Source: Clostridia bacterium | Lineage (GTDB): Bacteria > Bacillota > Clostridia > TANB77 > CAG-508 | Assembly: GCA_900754285.1 (NCBI GenBank) | Contig: CAAECB010000044.1 | Span: 1 to 43,421, forward strand | Reading direction: 5' to 3' | DNA length: 43,421 nucleotides | In this document: piece by piece, positions 1 through 9,717 of the stretch | Layout: each line of letters opens with the position of its first letter | How positions within the stretch are numbered: the first letter of the stretch is position 1 | The notes under the pieces: model-generated | Told to the model about the DNA's origin: nothing | What the model saw: only the letters and a program-made list of their open reading frames with translations | The model's database searches: none | Translations under genes and position numbers: made by a program

Positions 1-326
1 GCTATTTTCTTACATATAAAAATAATTTTTCTTAATATATATACATTTATTTTTATTATATAAGGACTTATTGTTAATAAATACATTAACACTCCTATTA
101 ATATTCCAATAAACATATACATTCTAAATTCGCCATTATTAAAGAAAAAAATAGAATAAAGTACAATAATACCTGTTATTATACAAAATAGTATATCCTC
201 CAGATAGGTCATAAAGTCTTTCGTTTTTATTGTTTTCCTTAATATTCTAAAGAAATCAAATATTATTCCAATTATTCCTCCAACTATTACAAATATAATA
301 AATATATATGCTTGATTACTAATCAT
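1..326 (-). CDS. yabQ: YabQ-like spore cortex protein, 3' part cut by window edge
   Basis: About 108 codons are visible; the gene runs off the left edge. The protein is strongly hydrophobic, with membrane segments near residues 5-22, 45-63 and 72-92. It carries the hallmark stretch IIFDFFRILRK after the first segment, then DFMTYLEDILF and later FRMYMFIGILIGV, the pattern I associate with the YabQ family. YabQ is an integral membrane protein needed for spore cortex formation. It lies downstream of yabP on the same strand, as in other spore-formers. I chose the ATG at 326; an in-frame ATG at 338 lies too close to the AGAAGGG ribosome site. The family call is from memory of the motif, not a search. 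Confidence 0.75.
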   Translation of the reverse strand, partial: MISNQAYIFIIFVIVGGIIGIIFDFFRILRKTIKTKDFMTYLEDILFCIITGIIVLYSIFFFNNGEFRMYMFIGILIGVLMYLLTISPYIIKINVYILRKIIFICKKI

Positions 327-429
327 CCTTAATCTCATTCCCTTCTCAAGATTAAATTTCACATATAAGCAAAAATTCTATTCCATTAAATTATCTTTGC
401 TTTTTTTAATCTAATCTTTCGATTACATA

Positions 430-729
430 TTACTTAAATATCTTACTTAATAATCCACTATTTTTGCTTGATTCTGGATTTTTATCACTATATGCCAGAT
501 ATGAAATTGTTCCTTCTAATATTACTTCAGAAGTATCTATACTTAATTTATTAACTCTAATATTTTCCCCTTTTACTGTAAGTAATCCTAACTCAGTTTC
601 AACTATAACAACTTGGTCATCAAAACTTAGAACATCATTAACACCAGAAATGCTTAACTTTCCCCTATTTTCTAATATCAAATTCTGAATAACACCAGTA
701 TTTATTGTTTTTTTCTCCTCTATTGTCAT
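430..729 (-). CDS. yabP: Sporulation protein YabP
   Basis: A 99-residue protein. Its core reads ILENRGKLSISGVNDVLSFD, then VIVETELGLLTVKGENI and ILEGTISYLAYSD, the conserved YabP/YqfC pattern (ENR.KLxxxGV.DV.SFD...ET.LG.L.vKGe). In Bacillus subtilis yabP is a mother-cell (sigma-E) gene next to yabQ. The pairing with yabQ immediately downstream here favours YabP over its paralogue YqfC. The ATG at 729 is preferred over a TTG at 753 because AGGAAAGG precedes it; that site would lie inside the longer reading. No clear sigma-E promoter was recognised upstream. Confidence 0.88.
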   Translation of the reverse strand: MTIEEKKTINTGVIQNLILENRGKLSISGVNDVLSFDDQVVIVETELGLLTVKGENIRVNKLSIDTSEVILEGTISYLAYSDKNPESSKNSGLLSKIFK

Positions 730-793
730 TTTTATCACATTCCTTTCCTGCAATAATTTTTTTACTTTTATATAATATTCAGGGTTTGTCTCT

Positions 794-850
794 TTTAGAA
801 CAAAAGGAACATTAATACATTACTACTTATTAGAAAATTTTGAAGTCCTT
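794..850. repeat. Family B AT-rich intergenic repeat, copy 1
   Basis: The unit reads TAGAACAAAAG, then ATTAATACATTACTACTTAT, TAGAAAATTTT and GAAGTCC. The same order of blocks occurs at 28851-28906 and 33015-33070 with small differences. This copy lies about 60 bp upstream of yabP. Confidence 0.6.
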
Positions 851-893
851 GTCTTTCTTCGTGCTCTAAATTTGCAAAGCAAACAAATAACGT

Positions 894-938
894 AAAAAAA
901 TCCGTTTTATTAAATTTTACATTTAATAAAACGGATTT
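894..938 (-). terminator. Rho-independent terminator of murD
   Basis: An 18-bp perfect stem (898-915 with 921-938, including AATCCGTTTTATTAAAT) with a 5-base loop. It is followed on the minus strand by seven T residues (A tract at 894-900). It lies 18 bp past the murD stop. Confidence 0.9.
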
Positions 939-955
939 CGTTGTAACATTAAATT

Positions 956-2353
956 TTATAATTTATTAACTTTTTCTTTGAATAACTCTCCTCTTTGAAC
1001 AGCATTTTTGAACATATCAAAACTTGCACTTGCTGGAGAGAATAAAACTATTTCAGAAGTTTTTGCATATTTTTTAGCTGTTTTTATTGCATCATCAAGA
1101 CTATCAACTACATAAATTGGTATTGTTTTATTTTCCTTTTCCATTTCAGCTTTTACACAATCAAATATTTTTCCAGCTGTTTGCCCCATAAGTATAAGTG
1201 TTGATACTTTATCTAAAATAGGCTTTGCAATAGGTGTATAATTCAAATTTTTATCATATCCACCTGCAATTAAAACCATTTTTTCCTTAAAAGCTTCTAT
1301 ACCTGCTATAGTTCTTGTTGGAGAAGAACTTGCTGAATCATTATACCATTTAATACCATTTAATTCTCTTACAAATTCTAGTCTATGTGCAACTGGTTTA
1401 AAATTTTTAATTGTTTCTATAGCTTTATCTGTATCAACTAATGTATTTGTTGCAGCTAATGCTGTTGCTATATTTTCATAATTATGTTTACCTCTTAAAA
1501 TTACATCATTTACATTTAAAATATGTTTTCTAATTTTATCTGTACAAATTTTTATAATATCCTCATCTACTATATATCCATTATCAAGCTTTTCTTTTCC
1601 ACTGAAAAAGATTACCTTTCCTTTTGCTTCTTTTGCACAACTTCTAGTTATTTCATTATCATAATTCAATACTAAAATATCATTTTCATTTTGATACTTA
1701 AATATATTCTTTTTAGATTCTATATATTCTTCATAATCTTTATGTATATTTAAGTGATTTGGAGTTATATTAGTTATAACTGAAATATGTGGACTCACTT
1801 CCATTCCCATTAATTGAAAACTACTTAGTTCTAGTACTACTACATCTTCTGGCTTCATTTCCTCTAACTTTGTAAATAATGGTGTACCTATATTTCCTCC
1901 TAAATATGTGTTATATCCTGCATCTTTTAGAATTGCATTTATCAAACTTGTTGTTGTGGTTTTTCCATCACTTCCTGTCACTCCAATTATTTTAGCTGGA
2001 CACATTTTCATTAATAATTCTATTTCAGTTGTTACTATTGCTCCTCTTTGAGCTTCTTTTTCTAATTCAGGTTTTGTTGGTAAACAACTTGGTGAACGGA
2101 ATATCAAATCAAAATTATTTAAATTTTCTAATGAATTTTTTCCAAAAGAAAAAGCAAATCCATAATTTGTTATTTTATCAACTATATCTTTTGATAATTC
2201 ATCTATTGTTCTATCATCAAATATTGTTACATTTGCTTTTTTATCATGCAAATAATCTAATAATGGTAAATTGCTTACTCCTAATCCTATTACAGCTACT
2301 TTTCTGAACCTTATATATTCATTAAATTCGTTTAATTTTTCATTTATATACAT
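956..2353 (-). CDS. murD: UDP-N-acetylmuramoyl-L-alanine--D-glutamate ligase
   Basis: The protein is 465 residues, slightly longer than typical MurD (about 440-455). MurD adds D-glutamate to UDP-MurNAc-L-Ala in the cytoplasm, the second amino-acid step of peptidoglycan stem synthesis. The N-terminal Rossmann-like domain begins VAVIGLGVSNLPLLDYL. The Mur ligase ATP-binding P-loop is GVTGSDGKTTTTSLI near residue 124. The C-terminal ligase domain contains HRLEFV followed by WYNDSASSSPTRT, the clostridial form of the conserved ND(S)xATNP segment. The ATG at 2353 has GGAAGGG upstream. It appears to be a single-gene unit ending in the terminator at 894-938. It stands apart from any dcw-type cluster visible here. 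Confidence 0.95.
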   Translation of the reverse strand: MYINEKLNEFNEYIRFRKVAVIGLGVSNLPLLDYLHDKKANVTIFDDRTIDELSKDIVDKITNYGFAFSFGKNSLENLNNFDLIFRSPSCLPTKPELEKEAQRGAIVTTEIELLMKMCPAKIIGVTGSDGKTTTTSLINAILKDAGYNTYLGGNIGTPLFTKLEEMKPEDVVVLELSSFQLMGMEVSPHISVITNITPNHLNIHKDYEEYIESKKNIFKYQNENDILVLNYDNEITRSCAKEAKGKVIFFSGKEKLDNGYIVDEDIIKICTDKIRKHILNVNDVILRGKHNYENIATALAATNTLVDTDKAIETIKNFKPVAHRLEFVRELNGIKWYNDSASSSPTRTIAGIEAFKEKMVLIAGGYDKNLNYTPIAKPILDKVSTLILMGQTAGKIFDCVKAEMEKENKTIPIYVVDSLDDAIKTAKKYAKTSEIVLFSPASASFDMFKNAVQRGELFKEKVNKL

Positions 2354-2513
2354 AATGAAATCATCCCTTCCGCTTCTATTAGCTTTTTGAAAAAATTTTT
2401 ACTTTTTTATGTTTTTAATATATCACTTTTTTTCTTTTTATTCAATGTATTTTATGTATATTTTTTAAAATTGGTGTTAAAATAATTATAAGTTATGAAT
2501 GGAGGTGCTTTTT

Positions 2514-2606
2514 ATGTCAAAGAAAAATAAAGAAAATAAAAAGAATAGCAGCAAAAACAATCCAAATCGTGAAACAGATAAACAACATCAAGAAAACTGT
2601 AAATAA
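2514..2606 (+). CDS. Small basic Lys/Asn-rich protein, 30 residues
   Basis: This is a short ORF with a strong ribosome binding site (GGAGG at 2501, 8 bases before the ATG). It lies alone on the plus strand between murD and uvrA, which are both on minus. The product starts MSKKNKENKKNSSKNN and ends in HQENCK; it is very rich in Lys and Asn with no hydrophobic core, so probably disordered. The stop codon lies inside the loop of the downstream terminator hairpin. Such lone, tiny Lys/Asn-rich ORFs in spore-formers can be minor spore proteins, but nothing in this sequence proves that. I do not recognise a family. Confidence 0.55.
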   Translation: MSKKNKENKKNSSKNNPNRETDKQHQENCK

Positions 2607-2624
2607 TGCTTCTTGATGTTTTTG
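2584..2624 (+). terminator. Terminator overlapping the 3' end of the 30-residue ORF
   Basis: An 11-bp perfect stem AACATCAAGAA (2584-2594) pairs with TTCTTGATGTT (2610-2620), followed by T residues to 2623. The left arm is coding sequence and the stop codon is in the loop. Confidence 0.75.
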
Positions 2625-2696
2625 GGACTGGACTTAAAAACATTAGTTTCTTATTTTAAATTTAAGGTGTTTTTTGAGTCCGGCCCTGAAAACACC
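2614..2696. repeat. Family A palindromic repeats, copies 1 and 2
   Basis: There are two units. 2614-2646 reads TGATGTTTTTGGGACTGGAC and then TTAAAAACATTAG. 2666-2696 reads GGTGTTTTTTGAGTCCGGCC and then CTGAAAACACC. The second is a good imperfect palindrome. It ends on the first base of the uvrA stop triplet (2696-2698) and is nearly identical, in reverse complement, to 31558-31587 after the U32 gene. Confidence 0.8.
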
Positions 2697-5533
2697 TATG
2701 ATAAATATTTTTTCAAGAACTTGCCTGTATAACTTCTATCATTTTTACAAATTTGTTCAGGAGTACCTACAGCAATAACTTCTCCACCATTGTCTCCACC
2801 TTCTGGACCTAAGTCAACTATGTAGTCACAAGTCTTTATTAAATCCAAATTATGTTCTATTACTAAAATAGTATTTCCTGTATCAACAAGTCTTTGCAAT
2901 ATATCTACAAGTTTATGAACATCTGCAATATGCAAACCAGTAGTTGGTTCATCTAATATATATAAAGTTTTACCAGTAGCTCTTTTTGACAATTCTGTAG
3001 CTAATTTAACTCTTTGAGCCTCTCCCCCTGAAAGTGTTGTAGAAGGTTGGCCTAATTTAATATAACTTAATCCTACATCATATAATGTTTGCAATTTTTG
3101 TTTGATTTTTGGAATTTTATCAAAAAATTCTAAAGCTTCTTCTACAGTCATATCCAAAACATCAGCTATGCTTCTCCCCTTATACTTTACTTCTAAAGTT
3201 TCATGGTTATATCTTTTTCCTTTACATACTTCGCAAGGAACAAATACATCTGGTAAAAAGTGCATTTCTATTTTATGAACTCCATCTCCATTACAGCTTT
3301 CACATCTTCCACCTGCAACATTAAAGCTAAATCTTCCTTTTTGATATCCACGTAATTTAGCTTCATTTGTTCCAGCAAAAATATCTCTTATTAAATCAAA
3401 TACTCCTGTGTAAGTTGCTGGATTAGAACGTGGTGTTCTTCCTATAGGTGATTGGTCTATATTTATTATTTTATCTATTTGTTCTAGACCCTTAACACCT
3501 TTACATTTTCCAGGTTTTTCATTTGCTCCATTTAACTCTTTAGCAACCGTTTTATACAGAACTTCATTTACTAATGTTGATTTTCCAGAACCAGAAACAC
3601 CCGTAATACATGTAAATAATCCTAATGGAAATTTAACACTTATATTTTTCAAATTATTTTCTCTTGCACCTTGTACTTCTATAACTCTTCCTTTTACCAT
3701 CTTTCTACGTTTTTTAGGTACAGGTATTTTCTTTCTACCACTTAAATATTGACCAGTTACAGAGTTTTCAACTAATTTTACTTCTTCTGCTGTACCTTGA
3801 GCCATCACATTTCCACCATGTGAACCAGCACCTGGGCCAATATCTATAATTTGGTCTGCTGCATACATAGTATCTTCATCATGTTCTACTACTATTAAAG
3901 TATTTCCCAAATCTCTTAATTTTTTAAGAGTTGCTAAAAGTTTGTCATTATCTCTTTGATGCAATCCTATACTTGGTTCGTCTAATATATATAATACACC
4001 TGTTAAACCAGAACCAATTTGAGTTGCCAAACGTATTCTTTGAGCCTCTCCTCCTGACAAAGTCCCTGCACTTCTTGACAAAGTTAGATATTCCAATCCT
4101 ACATCTATTAAAAATTGTAGTCTCTTATCTATTTCTTTTAAAATCATATCTGCAATCATAGTTTGAGTCTTAGTTAATTCTACATTATTTAAAAACTCTT
4201 TAATCTTTTTTATAGACATATCTGTCAAATCATTTATATTTTTATCTCCAATTTTTATAGAAAGTATTTCTGGTTTTAATCTTGCACCTTTACATTTTGG
4301 ACATTCTGAATTACTCATATACATTTCATAGAAATCTCTCATACCTTGAGATTTAGTCTCATTATGGCGTCTATCTAATGTTGGTAACACACCTTCAAAT
4401 GGAGTAGAAAACTTTCTTCTTCCTGCTGATGATTCAAATTCAAAATCTATAACCTCACTTCCAGTACCATATAAAATTCTATCTAAAAAGTCTTTTGGAA
4501 GTTTTTTTATTGGTACACTAATATCTACCCCATAGTGTCTACCAATACTCTCAAAATACATTTTCGCCATTGTGTCTGCTCTTTTCATAACACTAGAGCC
4601 AAATGCTTTCACACCATCATATAAAGTTTTATTTTTATCTGGAATTATTAAGTCTGGGTCCATTTTCATAAGATACCCTATACCTGAACATTCTGGACAA
4701 GCTCCAAATGGATTATTAAAAGAAAACATTCTTGGCGATAACTCTGGAAAACTGAATCCACAATGAGGGCACGCATAATTTGTACTATATAGAACAGTCT
4801 TTTGTCCTACTATATCTATTAGAACAAGATTATCTGCATGCTTCAATGCAGTTTCTACAGATTCTGTTAATCTACTTCTAATATCTTCTTTTATTACTAA
4901 TCTATCCACTACTAATTCAATTTCATGCTTTTTCTTTCTGTCTAAATCTATATCATCTGATAATTCATATACTTGTCCATCTATTCTAGCTCTTACAAAT
5001 CCTTCTTTTTGATATTCCTCTAGTTGTTTTGTAAATTCTCCTTTTTTGCCTCTAATTACTGGCGCTAATACTTGAATTCTTGTTCCCGCTTCTAATGCCA
5101 TAATATTATCAACTATTTGGTCTATTGATTGTTTTTCTATTTTAATTCCACAATTTGGACAATATGGTGTTCCAATTCTTGCATATAAAAGTCTTATATA
5201 ATCATAAATTTCTGTAACTGTACCTACTGTAGAACGAGGATTTTTTGAAGTAGTTTTTTGATCAATTGATATTGCTGGAGATAATCCTTCTATTGACTCT
5301 ACTGCTGGCTTTTCCATTATCCCTAAAAATTGTCTAGCATAAGAGGATAAACTTTCTACATATCTTCTTTGCCCTTCAGCATATAAAGTATCAAAAGCTA
5401 AAGAAGATTTACCAGAACCAGATAAACCAGTTATAACAACTAGTTTATCTCTTGGTATTTCTATATTTATATTTTTTAAATTGTGCTCTTTTGCACCTTT
5501 TATTACTATCTTATCATTCACTTTTACTACCAT
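2696..5533 (-). CDS. uvrA: UvrABC system protein A (excinuclease ATPase, damage recognition)
   Basis: The protein is 945 residues, the normal UvrA size. UvrA dimers scan DNA for bulky lesions and load UvrB in nucleotide excision repair. The N-terminal Walker A is GLSGSGKSS (36-43), followed by [20 protein letters not shown]. Zinc-binding Cys pairs CPNCG lie near 126 and CPHCG/CPECSG near 255-281. The first signature [12 protein letters not shown] is near 490. The second ATPase has GVSGSGKST near 644, a zinc module [17 protein letters not shown] near 745-765 and [12 protein letters not shown] near 830. The ATG at 5533 is chosen because GAAAGG lies 6 bases upstream; an upstream TTG at 5551 is less likely. 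It follows the ABC exporter genes by 43 bp, so it may be co-transcribed with them. uvrB is nearby but on the other strand. Confidence 0.97.
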   Translation of the reverse strand: MVVKVNDKIVIKGAKEHNLKNINIEIPRDKLVVITGLSGSGKSSLAFDTLYAEGQRRYVESLSSYARQFLGIMEKPAVESIEGLSPAISIDQKTTSKNPRSTVGTVTEIYDYIRLLYARIGTPYCPNCGIKIEKQSIDQIVDNIMALEAGTRIQVLAPVIRGKKGEFTKQLEEYQKEGFVRARIDGQVYELSDDIDLDRKKKHEIELVVDRLVIKEDIRSRLTESVETALKHADNLVLIDIVGQKTVLYSTNYACPHCGFSFPELSPRMFSFNNPFGACPECSGIGYLMKMDPDLIIPDKNKTLYDGVKAFGSSVMKRADTMAKMYFESIGRHYGVDISVPIKKLPKDFLDRILYGTGSEVIDFEFESSAGRRKFSTPFEGVLPTLDRRHNETKSQGMRDFYEMYMSNSECPKCKGARLKPEILSIKIGDKNINDLTDMSIKKIKEFLNNVELTKTQTMIADMILKEIDKRLQFLIDVGLEYLTLSRSAGTLSGGEAQRIRLATQIGSGLTGVLYILDEPSIGLHQRDNDKLLATLKKLRDLGNTLIVVEHDEDTMYAADQIIDIGPGAGSHGGNVMAQGTAEEVKLVENSVTGQYLSGRKKIPVPKKRRKMVKGRVIEVQGARENNLKNISVKFPLGLFTCITGVSGSGKSTLVNEVLYKTVAKELNGANEKPGKCKGVKGLEQIDKIINIDQSPIGRTPRSNPATYTGVFDLIRDIFAGTNEAKLRGYQKGRFSFNVAGGRCESCNGDGVHKIEMHFLPDVFVPCEVCKGKRYNHETLEVKYKGRSIADVLDMTVEEALEFFDKIPKIKQKLQTLYDVGLSYIKLGQPSTTLSGGEAQRVKLATELSKRATGKTLYILDEPTTGLHIADVHKLVDILQRLVDTGNTILVIEHNLDLIKTCDYIVDLGPEGGDNGGEVIAVGTPEQICKNDRSYTGKFLKKYLS

Positions 5534-5576
5534 TCCTTTCCTTTCACACAAATTCGAAAAGAATCATTTTTCAATT

Positions 5577-7706
5577 TTATACTAATTGAAATTGAGAATT
5601 ATATAAATCTGCATAAAATCCATTTTGCTTCATAAGTTCATCATGGTTTCCTTGCTCTATAATATTTCCATCTTTTACAACTAAAATCAAATCAGCATTT
5701 CTTATTGTAGACAATCTATGAGCAATAATAAATGATGTTTTTCCTTCTGTTAATTTATCCATAGCTTTTTGAACCAGCTCTTCTGTTCTTGTATCAACAT
5801 TAGAAGTTGCTTCATCTAATATTAGAAATGGAGAATCTTCTATCATACCTCTTGCAATTGTAAGAAGTTGTCTTTGTCCCGCTGATACACTATCATTTTC
5901 AGATAATTTTGAATTATATCCATTTGGCAATGTACGTATAAAATGGTCTAATCCGATTTCTTTACATACTTCTTTTACTCTTTCTTCACTTACATTTTCT
6001 CTATTATAGATAATATTTTCATTAACAGTTCCATCAAACAACCATGTATCTTGTAAAACCATTGTAAACAATTCATGTATGTTTTCTCTTGTAAGTTCAT
6101 TTATTGAAACCCCATCTATTTTTATATCTCCACTATTTATCTCATAGAATTTCATTAATAAATTAACCATTGTTGTTTTTCCAGCACCTGTTGGACCAAC
6201 TATAGCAATCTTTTGGCCAGGATTTGCAACTGCTGTAAAATTATTTATAGTTGGTTTATCAGAATCCTCATATTGGAATACAACATTTTCAAATTCAACT
6301 TTTCCTTTTACTTTTGATTTATCTAATTTCTTTGTAATTTTACTTTGATCAGATAATTCTTTTTCATCTAAAAACTCAAATACTCTTTCACTTGCTGCAG
6401 CGGTTGATTGTAATTGTGTCATACTTTGAGCTATTTGTGTTAAAGGTGATGTAAATAAACGTACATAACTTATAAATGCAACTATTACACCAAAAGTTAT
6501 TATTTCTTTTTGTGTTAAAATAGCTCCTACTATACACACAGCAACATATCCAAAATTACCAATAAAATTCATTAATGGTTGCATTAATCCAGATAAGAAT
6601 TGACTCTTTTTATTAGCTTCACACACTTTTTTATTATATTCATTAAATTTTTTTGATGCATCATCTATACCATTGTATACTTTTACAACATTTAAACCAG
6701 AATAAATTTCTTCTATATGTGAATTTAGGTTTCCTAATTCTTCTTGTTTCATTTTAAAATATTTTTGAGAATTTTTTAAAATTAACATCATTCCACTAAA
6801 ACCTATCAAACTTGCAACAATAGCTGTAACTGCCATTATCCAGTTAGTATAAAACATCATTATAATTGTTCCTATAAATAATGCTGTAGCACTTACTAAA
6901 GTACCTAGAGATTGGTTCATGCTTTGTGCTATCATATCAACATCATTTGTTACTCTTGATAAAATATCTCCAATTTGATGTTTGTCAAAATATTTTAAAG
7001 GTAAATTATTTATTTTTATTGATATTCTGCTTCTTAATTTTTTAGCAAATTTATTTGCAACATCTGTCATACAAATTGATTGAATATAACTAAATAAACT
7101 ACTACATATATATAGTCCAACCAAAAAAATTGAAATATTCTTGATGGTATCAATATTCATTTTAGGTTTTACAACCTGTTGAATACTATCAGGCAAATTA
7201 TCTATCTTTTTATATAAATCAGTTACACTTATTTCTCCATTAATATCTGACATAGATACTAAAAATTCATATTGATCATCCACGGATATATTTTCTCCGT
7301 CAATTTCAAATTCTTCTAAAAATGATTTTATCATTTCTTTTGGCAATTTTGATAAATCCATGTTTTGTGGCTCAGCATTAGCATTAGAATAGCCTACATT
7401 GGGCATTTTATTAGTAATATTTTCATTAATTTTAGTTGATAACTCTTTCATTTTTTCTTGATTAACTACTAACCCTTTTGATATTTCATCTGTTAAATCT
7501 GATAATTTATTAGGAGCCAATATTGATAATACTGAACTCAAAAAAGCAAGTATTACAGCTATTATAATTAAAGATTTATAATTTCCTAATTCTTTAAATA
7601 ATCTTTTTATAGCTTTTCCAAAATCTTTAGCTTTTTCTCCACCACCCATGTTCATTCCAGGTCCATGACCATTTCTAGGAGTACGTACTTTATTTTCTTT
7701 ATCCAT
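5577..7706 (-). CDS. ABC exporter, heterodimer subunit with catalytic ATP site and extracytoplasmic insert
   Basis: This 709-residue half-transporter has a transmembrane domain then an ATPase domain, of the multidrug/lipid exporter type (BmrD/LmrD-like). Walker A GPTGAGKTT is near 502, the signature is SVSAGQRQ (A replaces the first G of SGGQ) near 604, and Walker B FLILDEATSNVD near 628 has the catalytic Glu. The H-loop is IIAHRLSTI near 658. An extra region of about 110 residues, hydrophilic and acidic, lies between the first and second membrane segments (about 75-185) and should face outside. The N-terminal leader is Gly/Pro/basic. The start overlaps the end of the upstream subunit gene by 8 bp, so translation is probably coupled. 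The substrate cannot be told from sequence. Confidence 0.92.
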   Translation of the reverse strand: MDKENKVRTPRNGHGPGMNMGGGEKAKDFGKAIKRLFKELGNYKSLIIIAVILAFLSSVLSILAPNKLSDLTDEISKGLVVNQEKMKELSTKINENITNKMPNVGYSNANAEPQNMDLSKLPKEMIKSFLEEFEIDGENISVDDQYEFLVSMSDINGEISVTDLYKKIDNLPDSIQQVVKPKMNIDTIKNISIFLVGLYICSSLFSYIQSICMTDVANKFAKKLRSRISIKINNLPLKYFDKHQIGDILSRVTNDVDMIAQSMNQSLGTLVSATALFIGTIIMMFYTNWIMAVTAIVASLIGFSGMMLILKNSQKYFKMKQEELGNLNSHIEEIYSGLNVVKVYNGIDDASKKFNEYNKKVCEANKKSQFLSGLMQPLMNFIGNFGYVAVCIVGAILTQKEIITFGVIVAFISYVRLFTSPLTQIAQSMTQLQSTAAASERVFEFLDEKELSDQSKITKKLDKSKVKGKVEFENVVFQYEDSDKPTINNFTAVANPGQKIAIVGPTGAGKTTMVNLLMKFYEINSGDIKIDGVSINELTRENIHELFTMVLQDTWLFDGTVNENIIYNRENVSEERVKEVCKEIGLDHFIRTLPNGYNSKLSENDSVSAGQRQLLTIARGMIEDSPFLILDEATSNVDTRTEELVQKAMDKLTEGKTSFIIAHRLSTIRNADLILVVKDGNIIEQGNHDELMKQNGFYADLYNSQFQLV

Positions 7707-9462
7707 TTTCTAATTCCTCCTTTGATAATTGTGATGTAGCAATTTGTTGATAAACTTCGCAATTTTTAAGCAATTCTTTATGTGTTCCTAATCCTACTAT
7801 TTTTCCATTATCTAAAACAACGATTTTATCAGCATTTATTATTGTTCCTACTCTTTGGGCAACAATTAAAATTGTAGCTTCTTTTGTGTATTTTTTAAGT
7901 TCTCGTCTTAAAACTGTATCTGTTTTATAATCTAAAGCAGAAAAACTATCATCAAATATATAGATTTCTGGGTCTCTAGCTATTGCTCTAGCTATTGATA
8001 ATCTTTGTTTTTGTCCACCAGAAACATTTGTTCCTCCTTGTGCAATACTAGCATTATATGTGCCATCCATCTTTTCTACAAATTCTGTAGCTTGTGCTAC
8101 ATTTACCGCTTCTTTAATTTTTTTATCAGTAATTTCACCTTTTCCATTATCTCCATAAGCAACATTTGACTTTATAGTCCCATTAAATATAACTGCTTTT
8201 TGAGAAACATATCCTAATTTATCATTTAAAAATTGCTCATCATATTCTTTTACATTAACACCATCAACTAAAACTTCACCTTCTGTTGCATCGTAAAATC
8301 TAGGAACTAAATTAATAAGTGTTGATTTTCCTGAACCTGTTGAACCTATAAAAGCAACAGTCTCACCTTTATTAACTTTAAATGAAATATCATTTAACAA
8401 ATACTCTTCTGCATCAGGATATTTAAAAGAAACATTTCTGAATTCTACAGTTCCTCTTTCATTTGTTTTATCAGTTTTTAATGTTCCATTTTTTACTGAA
8501 TTTTCTGTATCTAATACTTCATTTACACGATTAGCAGAAACTTGTGCTCTTGGTAACATCATAAATATCATTGCTAACATTAAGAATGACATTATTACTT
8601 GCATTGAATAACTAGAAAATACAACCATATCTCCAAACAATGTTAATTTATCTGCCATCATTGCATCTTTTATTAAAAATGCTCCTACAAAATAAATTGC
8701 TAATGTTAATCCATACATAACCATATACATTACTGGTTGCATAATTGCAAAAGTTTTTTGGTTAAATAATTGTGTCTTTGTTAAGTTTTTGTTTACATCT
8801 TCAAATTTTTCTTCTTGATAATCCTCTGCATTAAAAGCTTTTACAACTCTTATTCCAGTTAGATTTTCACGAGTTACTTCATTTAATTTATCAGTTAATT
8901 TTTGTACTCTTTTAAATCTTGGTAAAACTAAAGCTGTTATAATCCCTATAACTGATAATAATATCAAAACTCCTACTAATGTAATTACACTCCATTGCCA
9001 ACTTTTATTTACTATTTTTGTAATGGCCCAAACTGCAGTAATCGGAGCTTTTAATAATAATTGTAATCCCATTGCAATTACCATCTCAATTTGTGTTATA
9101 TCATTTGTTGTTCTTGTTATTAAACTACTTGTAGAAAATATTTTTATCTCATTTGTAGATAAATTTGATACTTTCTGAAATAATTTATTTCTAAGAGCCA
9201 TAGAAAAATTTGATGAAACATTTGCTGTTATATATCCTGTAATTACAGCTGCTATCAAACTTCCTAGAGCACATCCAAGCATATATGCCCCATTCTTTAA
9301 AATTTCTGACATTTCGCTTCCTTCTGTTTGTACCAATTTAGTTATTTCTGACATATAATCAGGTAATTTTAAGTCAAGCCATACTTGGAAAATAACCAAT
9401 ATTAAAATACATATAGTTAAAAACCATTCCCTTTTTGTAAAATTCTTTAATAATTTAAACAT
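7699..9462 (-). CDS. ABC exporter, heterodimer subunit with degenerate ATP site
   Basis: This 587-residue half-transporter has six membrane segments then an ATPase domain. Walker A GSTGSGKST lies near 372 and a canonical signature VSGGQKQR near 479. Walker B is IYIFDDSFSALD near 504, where Asp replaces the catalytic Glu. The switch loop is IVAQRVGTI near 534, where Gln replaces His. These two changes mark the non-hydrolysing site of asymmetric exporters (the TM287/BmrC side). Its partner is the next gene, which has the matching altered signature. It is the first gene of the exporter-uvrA run, with AAGGAGA before the ATG and a good promoter upstream. Confidence 0.93.
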   Translation of the reverse strand: MFKLLKNFTKREWFLTICILILVIFQVWLDLKLPDYMSEITKLVQTEGSEMSEILKNGAYMLGCALGSLIAAVITGYITANVSSNFSMALRNKLFQKVSNLSTNEIKIFSTSSLITRTTNDITQIEMVIAMGLQLLLKAPITAVWAITKIVNKSWQWSVITLVGVLILLSVIGIITALVLPRFKRVQKLTDKLNEVTRENLTGIRVVKAFNAEDYQEEKFEDVNKNLTKTQLFNQKTFAIMQPVMYMVMYGLTLAIYFVGAFLIKDAMMADKLTLFGDMVVFSSYSMQVIMSFLMLAMIFMMLPRAQVSANRVNEVLDTENSVKNGTLKTDKTNERGTVEFRNVSFKYPDAEEYLLNDISFKVNKGETVAFIGSTGSGKSTLINLVPRFYDATEGEVLVDGVNVKEYDEQFLNDKLGYVSQKAVIFNGTIKSNVAYGDNGKGEITDKKIKEAVNVAQATEFVEKMDGTYNASIAQGGTNVSGGQKQRLSIARAIARDPEIYIFDDSFSALDYKTDTVLRRELKKYTKEATILIVAQRVGTIINADKIVVLDNGKIVGLGTHKELLKNCEVYQQIATSQLSKEELENG

Positions 9463-9519
9463 TTTCTCCTTCCTTCCTTTGTTTATATTTTCTGCATTTT
9501 TGTATATAATGCATTCGTT

Positions 9520-9548
9520 ATTATAACCTTTTTTTATATTTTTTTCAA
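9520..9548 (-). promoter_or_regulatory. Sigma-A type promoter for the ABC exporter operon
   Basis: On the minus strand, -35 TTGAAA (9543-9548), a 17-base A-rich spacer, and -10 TATAAT (9520-9525), about 60 bp before the exporter start. Confidence 0.75.
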
Positions 9549-9629
9549 GTACTTACATTAAATTTGGTGCAAACTTTTGTTTTTTATTTGTGTAAAATTT
9601 GCTTTGCAAATTTCTGTGCATTGTTATAC

Positions 9630-9677
9630 TTTTCTATACTCTAAGAAAGTTATTCAACTTTCTTAGAGTATAGAAAA
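9630..9677. repeat. 22-bp perfect inverted repeat
   Basis: Arms 9630-9651 and 9656-9677 (TTTTCTATACTCTAAGAAAG and so on) pair perfectly around the loop ATTC. No T tract follows on either strand. It directly abuts the GC-rich hairpin 9678-9704. It may be a second, bidirectional transcription block or a decayed mobile-element end. Confidence 0.85.
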
Positions 9678-9704
9678 TCCCGCAAGCACATTGCACTTGC
9701 GGGA
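9678..9704 (-). terminator. Terminator of the 9718-11535 operon
   Basis: A 9-bp stem TCCCGCAAG/CTTGCGGGA (9678-9686 with 9696-9704), followed on the minus strand by ATTTTC. It lies 14 bp past the stop at 9718. Confidence 0.75.
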
Positions 9705-9717
9705 ATAAATAGATTAG

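Noticed and set aside
9540..9600. A fourth family B copy (on minus AACAAAAG, then TTTAATGTAAGTACTTG)
   Set aside because: Only the outer blocks agree and spacing differs; chance in AT-rich DNA cannot be excluded.
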